Below are positions 31,951-39,890 of a DNA stretch of 64,000 bases, in pieces (the first letter of the stretch is position 1; each line of letters opens with the position of its first letter). The stretch spans positions 679,845-743,844 of the forward strand of contig NZ_JBBHJW010000002.1 of NCBI RefSeq assembly GCF_037482845.1. Reading direction: 5' to 3'. Both the position numbers and the translations under genes were made by a program. This DNA is from Paucibacter_B soli. Its GTDB lineage: Bacteria > Pseudomonadota > Gammaproteobacteria > Burkholderiales > Burkholderiaceae_C. The notes under the pieces are model-generated. The model had not been told where the DNA came from. It made no database searches and saw nothing but the letters and a program-made list of their open reading frames with translations.

Positions 31951-32688
31951 ATGGCGCCTATTTTGACCGGTTCATCATCGAACGCTCGCATGCCCAGGTT
32001 GGACGCCTTGCGTGGCCTGGCGATGCTGTGGATGACGCTGTTCCACTTCGGCTTTGACCTCAACCATGCCGGACTGATACGGCAGGATTTCTACCGCGAC
32101 CCCTTCTGGACCTGGCAGCGCACGGCCATCGTCAGCCTGTTCCTGCTCTGCGCCGGCCTGGGCCAGGCGGTGGCGCTGGCGCAGGGCCAGCGCTGGACGC
32201 GCTTCTGGAGGCGTTGGGCGCAGGTGGCGGGCTGCGCCTTGCTGGTGTCCATCGGCTCCTGGTGGATGTTCCCGCGCAGCTATATCAGCTTCGGTGTGCT
32301 GCATGGCATGGCGGTGATGCTGCTGCTGCTGCGTTGGGCCGGGCCCAGACTGCCAAACCCCGCATGGCTGGTCCTGGCCGCCGGCGCGCTGCTGGCCCCT
32401 CAGCTCTGGCAGCACGCCTTTTTCGACAGCCGCTGGACCAACTGGATGGGCCTCGTCACGCACAAGCCGGTGACCGAGGACTATGTGCCCGTGCTGCCAT
32501 GGCTGGGCGTGATGGTGCTGGGCTTTGTGCTGGGGCGCGAACTGCTGTCACGGCAGCGCTGGCTGCAGGGTGGTATCGCGGCGCCGCTGCGGCCCCTGGC
32601 CTGGCTGGGCGGCTGGTCGCTGAGCTACTACATGCTGCACCAGCCGGTGCTGTTGGGCCTGCTCTGGTTGAATCAGCGCCTTCATTAG
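31951..32688 (+). CDS. DUF1624 / heparan-alpha-glucosaminide N-acetyltransferase-like membrane protein
   Basis: 245 residues, mostly hydrophobic with about six to seven membrane segments. N-terminal signature RLDALRGLAMLWMTLFHFGFDLNH resembles the catalytic region of bacterial DUF1624 proteins related to HGSNAT, which transfer acetyl groups across membranes. PVLPWLGVMVLGFVLGREL and SLSYYMLHQPVLLGLLWL are further family motifs. ATG 31951 is used; ATG 31990 (MPRLDALRG) is an equally plausible shorter start. Function not established. Confidence 0.8.
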   Translation: MAPILTGSSSNARMPRLDALRGLAMLWMTLFHFGFDLNHAGLIRQDFYRDPFWTWQRTAIVSLFLLCAGLGQAVALAQGQRWTRFWRRWAQVAGCALLVSIGSWWMFPRSYISFGVLHGMAVMLLLLRWAGPRLPNPAWLVLAAGALLAPQLWQHAFFDSRWTNWMGLVTHKPVTEDYVPVLPWLGVMVLGFVLGRELLSRQRWLQGGIAAPLRPLAWLGGWSLSYYMLHQPVLLGLLWLNQRLH

Positions 32689-32692
32689 CCTG

Positions 32693-32736
32693 TCACCTCG
32701 CGTTTGAACAATGGGCCGCTTGTTCAACGGAGGTGA
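32693..32736 (+). promoter_or_regulatory. hairpin that pairs with the Shine-Dalgarno of the GDPD gene
   Basis: Inverted repeat between the DUF1624 stop and the GDPD start. TTGAACAA (32704-32711) pairs perfectly with TTGTTCAA (32720-32727) across an 8-nt loop. After a small internal loop, TCACCTC (32693-32699) pairs with GAGGTGA (32730-32736), which is the ribosome binding site of the gene starting at 32742. In RNA the RBS would be sequestered. It has no U-run, so it is not a simple terminator. Function is inferred. Confidence 0.6.
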
Positions 32737-32741
32737 AAACG

Positions 32742-33932
32742 ATGAATTCGATGCAGCGTGCCGCCACGGCCATGGCCGTGAGCCTGTTCCTGAGCGCCTG
32801 TGGAGGCGGTGACGACCGGGATCCCCTGCCTACCCTGGATGGTCAGCAGCCGCTGGTGGTGGGCCACCGCGGCGCCTCGGGCTATCTGCCCGAAGAGACG
32901 CTGGAGGCCTATGCGCTGGCGATCGAGCAGGGCGCCGATGTGGTGGAGCCCGACCTGGTCTCCACCAAGGACGGCGTGCTGATCGCAAGACATGACCCCA
33001 ACCTGGCCTACAGCACCGATGTGGCCAGCCATCCCGAGTTCGCCGCACGCAAGAGAACCATGGCGGTGGACGGCGAGCTGCAGGAGGGCTGGTTCGCCAG
33101 CGACTTCACGCTCGCCGAGATCAAGACCTTGGGCGGCCTGATCACCGACGCCGAGCGCCCGCAGGGCAACAACGGCAAATTCAAGCTCATCAGTTTTCAG
33201 GAGCTGATCGACCTGGTGAAGGCCAAGAGCCGCGAAAAGGGGCGCAGCATCGCGGTCTATCCCGAGACCAAGAACCCCAGCTTCCACCGCGAGCTCGGCC
33301 TGCCGTTGGAAGACAAGCTGATCGCGACGCTGGACGCCGCCGGCTGGAATGCCAAGGATGCGCCGGTGTTCGTGCAGAGCTTCGAGCCCGGCAGCCTGAA
33401 GTACCTGAGGAGCAAGGGGCTGAAGACGCGCCTGATCCAGCTCATCGACGCCGACGACGTGGACCTCAAGACCGGCAAGCTGACCTATGCCGCGCCCTAC
33501 GACCGCCCCTACGACTGGTTCAAGGCCGGCGACAAGCGCCTGTTCAGCGACATGGTCACGCCCGCAGGCCTGGCCGAGATCAAGACTTACGCGGACGGCA
33601 TCGGCCCCTGGAAGCCCTATATCGTGCCGGTCAAGGGCGTGCTGAACGCCGATGGCTCGCTGAAGGACCAGAACGGCGACGGCAAGACCAACTGGGCCGA
33701 CGCCAACACGCAGGCGCCCACCAGCCTGATCGCCGACGCGCACAAGGCCGGCCTGTTCGTGCATGCCTACACCTTTCGCAACGAGAAGCGCCGCCTGGCC
33801 TTCGATTACGGCGGCGATCCGCAGAAGGAGTACCTGCAGTTCTATCGCCTGGGGCTCGACGGCCTGTTCTCGGACTTCCCCGACACCGCCCTGGCCGCGC
33901 GTGCCGCCTATTTGAAGGAGATGGGCCGCTGA
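32742..33932 (+). CDS. glycerophosphodiester phosphodiesterase, lipoprotein
   Basis: 396 residues. Hydrolyses glycerophosphodiesters to glycerol-3-phosphate and an alcohol. Lipobox LSAC (residues about 16-19) after a short hydrophobic stretch, followed by GGG, makes it a probable lipoprotein. Catalytic motif VVGHRGASGYLPEETLEAY with the two-His mechanism (second His in IARHDPNL), and metal ligands in GADVVEPDLVSTKDG and AVYPETKNP. The insert DQNGDGKTNWADAN resembles a calcium-binding loop. Size and layout resemble GlpQ. Strong SD GGAGGTGA lies inside a hairpin. Start chosen at 32742 because of SD and signal sequence. Confidence 0.93.
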   Translation: MNSMQRAATAMAVSLFLSACGGGDDRDPLPTLDGQQPLVVGHRGASGYLPEETLEAYALAIEQGADVVEPDLVSTKDGVLIARHDPNLAYSTDVASHPEFAARKRTMAVDGELQEGWFASDFTLAEIKTLGGLITDAERPQGNNGKFKLISFQELIDLVKAKSREKGRSIAVYPETKNPSFHRELGLPLEDKLIATLDAAGWNAKDAPVFVQSFEPGSLKYLRSKGLKTRLIQLIDADDVDLKTGKLTYAAPYDRPYDWFKAGDKRLFSDMVTPAGLAEIKTYADGIGPWKPYIVPVKGVLNADGSLKDQNGDGKTNWADANTQAPTSLIADAHKAGLFVHAYTFRNEKRRLAFDYGGDPQKEYLQFYRLGLDGLFSDFPDTALAARAAYLKEMGR

Positions 33933-33956
33933 TCCGGGCCGCGCTACGATGCGCGC

Positions 33957-34703
33957 ATGAGCGCTAGCAAAAACATTCTCTTCGGCTTCCACGCCGTCAC
34001 GGTGCGGCTCAAGACCGCCGCCGCTTCCATCTCCGAAATCCATATCGACCAGGGGCGCCGCGACCAGCGCATGCGCCAGTTCGTCGAACGCTGCAAGGAG
34101 GCGGGCGTGAAGCTGGTGGAGAGCGACGACGAGCGCCTGCACAAGCTCTGCGGCACGCACCGCCACCAGGGCGTGGTGGCGCGCGCGAGCGCGCTGCAAC
34201 AGCTGCACTCGCTGGACGATGTGCTGGACCAGGTGGAAGCTGCGGAAACTGCCCCGCTGGTGCTGGTGCTGGACGGCGTGACCGACCCGCACAATCTCGG
34301 CGCATGCCTGCGCGTGGCCGATGGTGCGGGCGCGCATGCGGTGGTGGCGCCCAAGGACCATGCGGTGGGGCTGAACGCCACCGTGGCCAAGGTGGCCAGC
34401 GGTGCGGCCGAAACCGTGCCCTATCTGATGGTCACGAACCTGGCGCGCACGCTGAACGAGCTGAAGGAGCGCAATATCTGGGTGATCGGCACCTCCGACC
34501 AGGCCCAGAAGTCCATCTACGAGCTGGACCTCAAGGGCCCGGTGGCCCTGGTTCTGGGTGCGGAGGGCGAGGGCATGCGCGCGCTTACCGCCAAGACCTG
34601 CGACGAACTGGTGCGCATCCCCATGCAGGGTGCGGTGGAAAGCCTCAACGTCTCGGTAGCGGCAGGGGTTTGCCTCTACGAGGCGCTGCGCCAGCGACGA
34701 TAA
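33957..34703 (+). CDS. rlmB: 23S rRNA (guanosine(2251)-2'-O)-methyltransferase
   Basis: 248 residues, SPOUT/SpoU family. N-terminal substrate-binding domain (GFHAVTVRLKTAAASISEIHIDQGRRDQRM) and trefoil-knot catalytic domain with motif 1 LDGVTDPHNLGACLRVADGAGAHAVV split by the window's usual spacing, motif 2 LVLGAEGEGMRAL and motif 3 RIPMQGAVESLNVSVAAGV. Ribosome maturation. 38 bp upstream of upp on the same strand. Confidence 0.94.
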   Translation: MSASKNILFGFHAVTVRLKTAAASISEIHIDQGRRDQRMRQFVERCKEAGVKLVESDDERLHKLCGTHRHQGVVARASALQQLHSLDDVLDQVEAAETAPLVLVLDGVTDPHNLGACLRVADGAGAHAVVAPKDHAVGLNATVAKVASGAAETVPYLMVTNLARTLNELKERNIWVIGTSDQAQKSIYELDLKGPVALVLGAEGEGMRALTAKTCDELVRIPMQGAVESLNVSVAAGVCLYEALRQRR

Positions 34704-34741
34704 TTCTGACCATCCAGTCAAAATTACAGGGCATACCCATC

Positions 34742-35371
34742 ATGGCCGTCATCGAAGTCCACCACCCCCTCGTCAAGCACAAGATCGGCCTGATGCGCGA
34801 GGCCGACATCTCGACCAAGAAGTTCCGCGAACTGACCGGCGAGGTGGCGCGCCTCCTGGCCTACGAGGCCACGGCCGACTTCCCGCTCGAGAAGACCACC
34901 ATAGACTGCTGGAGCGGCCCGACCGAGATCGACCAGATCGCCGGCCGCAAGGTCACCGTGGTGCCCATCCTGCGTGCCGGCCTGGGCATGCTGGATGGCG
35001 TGCTGGACATGATGCCCAATGCCAAGGTCAGCGTGGTGGGCCTGGCGCGCGACCACGAGACGCTCAAGCCGGTCAACTATTTCGACCGCTTCGTCGGCCA
35101 ACTGGACGAACGCACCGCCCTCATCATCGACCCCATGCTGGCCACCGCCGGCTCGATGATCGCGACCATCGAGCTGCTCAAGGCACGCGGTTGCAAGGAC
35201 ATCCGTGCCCTCGTGCTGGTGGCCGCGCCCGAGGGCGTGAAGGCGCTGAACGAGGCCCATCCCGAGGTGCGCTGCTGGACCGCCGCGATCGACAGCCATC
35301 TCAACGAGCATGGCTACATCATCCCGGGGCTGGGTGACGCCGGCGACAAAATATTCGGAACGAAGGAATGA
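34742..35371 (+). CDS. upp: uracil phosphoribosyltransferase
   Basis: 209 residues. Converts uracil and PRPP to UMP in pyrimidine salvage. N-terminal HPLVKHKIGLMREADISTKKF and PRPP-binding loop LIIDPMLATAGSMIATIELL, uracil-binding end YIIPGLGDAGDKIFGT. The stop codon lies inside the left arm of a 23-bp hairpin. Confidence 0.96.
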   Translation: MAVIEVHHPLVKHKIGLMREADISTKKFRELTGEVARLLAYEATADFPLEKTTIDCWSGPTEIDQIAGRKVTVVPILRAGLGMLDGVLDMMPNAKVSVVGLARDHETLKPVNYFDRFVGQLDERTALIIDPMLATAGSMIATIELLKARGCKDIRALVLVAAPEGVKALNEAHPEVRCWTAAIDSHLNEHGYIIPGLGDAGDKIFGTKE

Positions 35372-35407
35372 TTTGAAGGCCCAGTGGGCCTCCAAATCGT
35401 TCCTTCG
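35361..35407. terminator. long hairpin overlapping the upp stop codon, between convergent genes
   Basis: Left arm 35361-35383 and right arm 35385-35407 are complementary at 21 of 23 positions, one mismatch being a G-T wobble, with a single central base. The upp TGA (35369-35371) is inside the left arm. No T-run follows on either strand, so a bidirectional terminator or 3'-end-protecting structure is possible. Confidence 0.55.
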
Positions 35408-35445
35408 ACGTTCGTTCCTTCGAAGTTCTTCCTTCTTTCGAAGTT
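35398..35445. repeat. short clustered repeats TTCCTTCGA / TTCGAAGTT
   Basis: Three related 15-18 bp words (GTTCCTTCGA, GTTCCTTCGAAGTT, TTCCTTCTTTCGAAGTT) occur back to back up to the stop of the chromate transporter gene. The first is part of the upp hairpin. Likely local slippage or duplication. Confidence 0.6.
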
Positions 35446-35986
35446 AAACCCACCCCGCCGCCCCCGCCACCCCGCCCGCGGCCACCATCCACACCAGGCC
35501 GAGCTTGGTGCGCAGGGTGAGCGTTAGCGTGATGGCCATCAGGATCAGCGTGGCCAGCCGATGTTCGGGCGCCGCCACATAGGGTGCAGCCAGCAGCCAG
35601 CCGGTGGCCACGATCAGCCCCAGCGTCAGCGGCGCCATGCCTTGCGTGAAGGCGCGTATGCCGCGCGCTTGCTGGTGCTCGCGCGCCCAGCGCGTGGCCG
35701 CCAGCACCAGGGTGGTGGAGGGCAGCATGATGCCGGCCATGGCCGCGGCGGCACCGGCTGGGCCGGCCACATTCCAGCCCAGCACCGCGACGAACAGGAT
35801 GTTGGGCCCGGGGGCGGCCTGCGCCAGCGCGATCGAGCCGGTGAAATCGGTGTCGGACAGCCAATGCTGCTGGCCCACCAGATAGCGGTGCATCTCGGGC
35901 GCGGTGCTGATGGCGCCGCCGATCGAGAGCAGCGAAAGGCTCAGGAAGTGCAGGAACAGCGCCAGCAGGTCGGGCGGCGTGGTCAT
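35444..35986 (-). CDS. chromate transporter, C-terminal-half-like subunit (ChrA2)
   Basis: 180 residues, about five membrane segments. CHR-domain motif SLLSIGGAISTAPEMHRYL and IALAQAAPGPNILFVAVLG. It is one of two adjacent single-CHR-domain genes, the short-chain ChrA arrangement in which a pair replaces the two-domain protein. Chromate export or sulfate-linked antiport is the family role; the true substrate is not shown. 4 bp after its partner. Confidence 0.88.
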   Translation of the reverse strand: MTTPPDLLALFLHFLSLSLLSIGGAISTAPEMHRYLVGQQHWLSDTDFTGSIALAQAAPGPNILFVAVLGWNVAGPAGAAAAMAGIMLPSTTLVLAATRWAREHQQARGIRAFTQGMAPLTLGLIVATGWLLAAPYVAAPEHRLATLILMAITLTLTLRTKLGLVWMVAAGGVAGAAGWV

Positions 35987-35990
35987 GCCA

Positions 35991-36557
35991 TCAGTCCTTT
36001 TCGCCCACGCGTTGCCAGGCCAGCGCCATGCCCAGGCCGCCGACCAGCAGCACCACCCAGATCAGCGGCAGGCGCAAGAGCGCGATCGCGGCAAAGCCCA
36101 GCGCCGCCAGGCCGAGGCTGAGCCTGCGGCCCAGCACATTGCTCTTCAAGCCGCCCATCAGCTTGAGCCCGGTGGCCAGGATCAGGCCGGCTGCCACTGC
36201 ACCCATGCCGCGCAATGCGCCGGCCACCATGGGCTGGTGCAGGAACTGGCCGGTCAGGGCGGCCAGTCCCAGCACGATCGCGCAGGGCAGCACGAACATG
36301 CCGGCCAGGGCGGTGAAGGCGCCGCGCAGGCCGAAGAAGCGGTCGCCGATCATCAGCGAGATGTTCACCACATTGGGGCCGGGCAGCACCTGGGCCACCG
36401 CCAGCACCTCGAGGAATTCGGCCCGGCTGAGCCAGCCCAGCCGGTCCACCAACTCGCGCTGCGCCACCGCCAGCACGCCGCCAAAGCCCTGCAGGGCCAG
36501 CCGGTTGAAGGCGAGGTAGAGCGCCCAGAGATCCCGTGGCGCGGGCCGATCGGGCAT
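35991..36557 (-). CDS. chromate transporter, N-terminal-half-like subunit (ChrA1)
   Basis: 188 residues, hydrophobic. CHR-domain motif LALQGFGGVLAVAQRELVDRLGWLS followed by VLAVAQVLPGPNVVNISLMIG, the standard ChrA signature. First member of the pair with 35444-35986. It starts 2 bp after the stop of the D-2-hydroxyacid dehydrogenase gene, so the three are probably one transcript. Confidence 0.88.
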   Translation of the reverse strand: MPDRPAPRDLWALYLAFNRLALQGFGGVLAVAQRELVDRLGWLSRAEFLEVLAVAQVLPGPNVVNISLMIGDRFFGLRGAFTALAGMFVLPCAIVLGLAALTGQFLHQPMVAGALRGMGAVAAGLILATGLKLMGGLKSNVLGRRLSLGLAALGFAAIALLRLPLIWVVLLVGGLGMALAWQRVGEKD

Positions 36558-36559
36558 CG

Positions 36560-37567
36560 TCAGCGCAGCACCTTCAGGGCGTCGGGGTTGACGATATGGC
36601 TGGGCTCGCCCTTGATGAAGTTGAGCACATTGTCAAAGGCGGCGTCGAAGTAGAGCTCGTAGCTGTCCTGCTCCACATAGCCGATATGCGGCGTGCAGAC
36701 GGCATTCTCCAGGCGCAGCAGCGGGTGGCCCTGCAGGATGGGCTCGCTCTCGAACACGTCCACCGCCGCCATGCCTGGGCGCCCACGGTTGAGCGCCGAG
36801 ACCAGGGCGCCGTCGGCCACCAGCTCGGCGCGCGAGGTGTTGACGAATAGCGCCGTGGGCTTCATGCGCGCCAGATCCTCTGGCGTGATCAGGCCGCGCG
36901 TGGCGTCCACCAGGCGCAGGTGCAGACTCAGCACATCGCAGCGCTCGAAAAAGCTCTCGCGGCTCTCGGCCACGGCAAAGCCGTCCAATGCGGCGCGCGC
37001 ACGCGAGGTTTCGCTGCCCCAGATGATCACCTGCATGCCGAAGGCGCGGCCATAGCCGGCCACCAGCTGGCCTATCCGGCCGAAGCCCCATACCCCCAGG
37101 GTCTTGCCCAGCAGCACCATGCCAACGCCGAAATTGGGCGGCATCGAGGCAGCCTTGAGGCCGGCCTGTTGCCAGGCCCCATGCTTGAGATTGCCGATGT
37201 ACTGCGGCAGCCGCCGCATCGAGGCCATGATGAGGGCCCAGGTGAGTTCGGCCGGCGCCACCGGCGAGCCCACGCCTTCGGCCACCGCGATGCCCAGCTT
37301 GGTGCAGGCCTCCACATCGACATGCGGGCCGACCCTTCCGGTCTGGGCGATCAGCTTGAGGCGCGGCAGCTTTTCCAGCAGCTGACGCGGAAACTGGGTG
37401 CGCTCACGTATCAGCACCAGCACATCGGCATCGCGCAGGCGCACCGACAACTGGCCTATGCCCTTCACCGTGTTGGTGAAGACCTTGGCATTGAGCGCGT
37501 CGAGCTTGGTCGCGCAGCGGAGCTTGCGCACCGCGTCCTGGTAGTCGTCGAGAATGATGATGTTCAT
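36560..37567 (-). CDS. D-2-hydroxyacid dehydrogenase, phosphoglycerate-dehydrogenase-like
   Basis: 335 residues, NAD(P)-dependent D-isomer-specific 2-hydroxyacid dehydrogenase. Nucleotide motif LGVWGFGRIGQLVAGYGRAFGM (about 150), catalytic Arg in FVNTSRAELV (about 240), Glu in VDVFESEPILQG (about 270), His in CTPHIGYVEQDS (about 290). Start 37567 (MNIIILDDYQDAV) fits the family; the upstream frame to 37738 does not. No ACT domain, so not a typical SerA; substrate unknown. Confidence 0.9.
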   Translation of the reverse strand: MNIIILDDYQDAVRKLRCATKLDALNAKVFTNTVKGIGQLSVRLRDADVLVLIRERTQFPRQLLEKLPRLKLIAQTGRVGPHVDVEACTKLGIAVAEGVGSPVAPAELTWALIMASMRRLPQYIGNLKHGAWQQAGLKAASMPPNFGVGMVLLGKTLGVWGFGRIGQLVAGYGRAFGMQVIIWGSETSRARAALDGFAVAESRESFFERCDVLSLHLRLVDATRGLITPEDLARMKPTALFVNTSRAELVADGALVSALNRGRPGMAAVDVFESEPILQGHPLLRLENAVCTPHIGYVEQDSYELYFDAAFDNVLNFIKGEPSHIVNPDALKVLR

Positions 37568-37693
37568 GGCTTGCGCCTGGGATTGTGCCTTGTGCGCCGG
37601 GGCTCTGGCGTCCGGGTCAGCACGCACTTGCGCGAATCTCGTTAGCGTCGTGCACCCGGGATGCCCCCTCAAGCAACCCTCATCAGCATCACT

Positions 37694-37793
37694 ATGCGCA
37701 GCGCCAGCAGCCCCGTGTTTGTGAACGCGCAATGGCACGGTGCTGAAGTACCGGGGCGAGGACTTTCTGCGCCACTACGCCATGCCGGCGTGA
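37694..37793 (+). other. possible short gene remnant
   Basis: Between two minus-strand genes, the plus strand reads MRSASSPVFVNA and then, after a frame change, RNGTVLKYRGEDFLRHYAMPA followed by a stop. The second segment looks protein-like, but I do not recognise it. It could be the C-terminus of a decayed gene or coincidence. Confidence 0.2.
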
Positions 37794-37821
37794 GTCTGGG
37801 CAAGGCCGATTATCTCGGGCC

Positions 37822-38271
37822 TCAATGAGGCCTGTGCGGCGCTGCCGTGGGCTTGTTGTTGGATGATGGGAAATGCCGGTTCAGCCGTGTCAGGCGCTGC
37901 TCGGCCTCCCATTGGCTGTGGCAGCGCGCCACTTGGGTGTAGAGGCCGGCGCGCAAATGCCAGAAATCGCGCAGGCTGCGGCTGCGCATGACGCTGCGCT
38001 TGAGTTCCAGCAGGCCCGGTCCATTCGCATCGAGATCGTCCAGACAGGCCAGGAAGGCGGCGCGCAGCGCCGGCAGCTTGGCCTGCAAGCCATCGGTCCT
38101 GGCCCAGGGGTCGGCGTCACCGGGCAGCCAGCGCAGCAGGCTTTGCAAGATCGAATCATGCGAGCGCCGCATCGGCGGGTTTGCCGTCGGGCCAGCAAAC
38201 GCGGTCATGGCTTCGCCCAAGGCATCGGTATCGCTGCGCACCCAACGAGAGAAAAACGCATTGATGATCAT
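37822..38271 (-). CDS. hypothetical protein
   Basis: 149 residues, soluble, rich in Arg, Leu and Trp, with no signal peptide. Begins MIINAFFSRWVRSDTDALGEAM and has a helical middle (LPALRAAFLACLDDLDANGPGLLELKRSVMRSRSL). I do not recognise the family. Coding is supported by the length of the frame and a clear ATG, but not by any motif. It is divergent from the DUF616 gene, with 217 bp between them containing a CCACCC/GGGTGG hairpin near 38294-38311. Confidence 0.55.
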   Translation of the reverse strand: MIINAFFSRWVRSDTDALGEAMTAFAGPTANPPMRRSHDSILQSLLRWLPGDADPWARTDGLQAKLPALRAAFLACLDDLDANGPGLLELKRSVMRSRSLRDFWHLRAGLYTQVARCHSQWEAEQRLTRLNRHFPSSNNKPTAAPHRPH

Positions 38272-38488
38272 GTTCGGAGTTCTTGTGGTGGCGCCACCCT
38301 CCTCCGGGTGGGGCTGGGGTCAATTCTGCGCAGGGTCAGGTCTTGCCGATGCGATGAAATGGGCCGCCCGGGCCGCGCAGTACGAGGCCTGATCAGGGAA
38401 GTCCCGCATTCAGAAAAAAGCAAAGATGCCCGGCCCGCGGGGTGCAAATCCGGCGCTTCGGCGGCGCGGCGCCGCCTAATATGCGCGC

Positions 38489-39886
38489 ATGAGCTCGAAC
38501 ACCTCACGCACGCGCCTGGTCGTCTATACCGTGTTGACCGGATCCAAGGAGGCGCTGGGCAACCCGCTGGCGCAGTTGCCGCCCGGTGCCAGCTCGGACC
38601 TTGACATCGACTTCGTCTGTTTCACCGACAACCGCGCGCTGAGCTCGCCGGTCTGGAGCTTTCGCTATCTGGACCAGCTGCCGCTGCCGCCCGAGAAGGC
38701 CTCGCGCCGGCCCAAGGCGATGCCGCATGACTACCTGCCCGAGTGGGAGTACAGCCTCTACATCGACAACATCGTGCTGTTCAAGCGCCTGCCGCAGGCC
38801 GCGGACCTGCGCACCGAGCGACCCTATCTGTTCAAGCTCTTCCAGCACCCCACGCGCAACAACCCCCTGCAGGAATCCGAGGCGATCCTGCAGATCGGCT
38901 ATGAAAAGGCCGAGCGCGTGGCCGCGCAGCTGGACTTCTACGCCAAGCTGATGCCGCTGGAGGAGATCACGCCGCTGAGCACCTGCACGGTGATGCTGCG
39001 TCAGCATGGCCACCCGCAGGTCGCGGGCTTCGGGCGCACCTGGTGGGAGCAGATCCTGAACTTCTGCAAGCGCGACCAGATGTCGTTTGACTTCTCGCTC
39101 AAGAGCAGCGGCGCCGCGGTGGAGTATTTCCCGGGCACCATGGGCGACAGCGAGCTGGTCTACAAGACCGTGAACATGCATGCCGGCCGGGTGCTGGCCA
39201 ATTTCGACCCGGTGCGCTATGGCTGGATACATCGCGACGACCCCGAGGCAAGACGTGACCCCCGGGCGCATTATCTGAAGGCTGGCCAGCACACCGGCCG
39301 CGACTATGCGGCGCGCTCCGAGCTGCTGGAGTTCCTGGCCTACCGCTATGGCTCCAGCCTGGGCACCCAGGTGGCGCCGCGCCGTCATCTGGCCGCGCCC
39401 TTGCAGCAACTGCTGGAGCCGCTGCGCCAGCAGGGGCAGGGCCGCATGCTGATCGTGCGCGTGCTGGCCGAGGGCGAGACCGCCTTCAGCGCCGAGGAGG
39501 CCGCACAGGCCGAGGTGGTACTGGCCACTTTTGTGGGTGCCAAGATCGAGGGCGTGCGCCTGGAGCTGACGGCGGCGCAACTGGCCAGCGGCGCGATACG
39601 CCTGCAGCCCGACGCGCGCGGCTACGAGCTGCTGATCGTGCTGGGCCTGACCGGCGAGCTGCTGACCCAGGCCTATGCGATGCTGGTGCCGGTGCTCACC
39701 ACCGCGCGCGGCCTCTTGTGCATGATCGCCTGCACGCCGGCCGCGGTGATGGATGTGGCGCGGGTGGAGCAGGCCCTGCTGCAGCTGCGCGGCAGCTGCG
39801 TCACGGGCGTGCAGCAAAGCCTGCACGACAGCCTGGAGCAGCCGCTGCGCAACAGCCTGCTGAGCTTCGAGTGGGGTGGTGGCTGA
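38489..39886 (+). CDS. DUF616 (TOD1/MUCI70) glycosyltransferase-like protein
   Basis: 465 residues. The N-terminal half matches the DUF616 style: LVVYTVLTGSKEALGNP, DIDFVCFTDNRALSSPVW, KASRRPKAMPHDYLPEWEYSLYIDNIV. It reads as a GT-A-like nucleotide-sugar-binding fold with an acidic YIDNI motif. The C-terminal 200 residues (RSELLEFLAYRYGSSLG onward) are of unknown function. No signal peptide. It opens the surface-polysaccharide/glycoprotein region and converges 4 bp from an FkbM methyltransferase. Sugar and acceptor unknown. Confidence 0.75.
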   Translation: MSSNTSRTRLVVYTVLTGSKEALGNPLAQLPPGASSDLDIDFVCFTDNRALSSPVWSFRYLDQLPLPPEKASRRPKAMPHDYLPEWEYSLYIDNIVLFKRLPQAADLRTERPYLFKLFQHPTRNNPLQESEAILQIGYEKAERVAAQLDFYAKLMPLEEITPLSTCTVMLRQHGHPQVAGFGRTWWEQILNFCKRDQMSFDFSLKSSGAAVEYFPGTMGDSELVYKTVNMHAGRVLANFDPVRYGWIHRDDPEARRDPRAHYLKAGQHTGRDYAARSELLEFLAYRYGSSLGTQVAPRRHLAAPLQQLLEPLRQQGQGRMLIVRVLAEGETAFSAEEAAQAEVVLATFVGAKIEGVRLELTAAQLASGAIRLQPDARGYELLIVLGLTGELLTQAYAMLVPVLTTARGLLCMIACTPAAVMDVARVEQALLQLRGSCVTGVQQSLHDSLEQPLRNSLLSFEWGGG

Positions 39887-39890
39887 AGCC

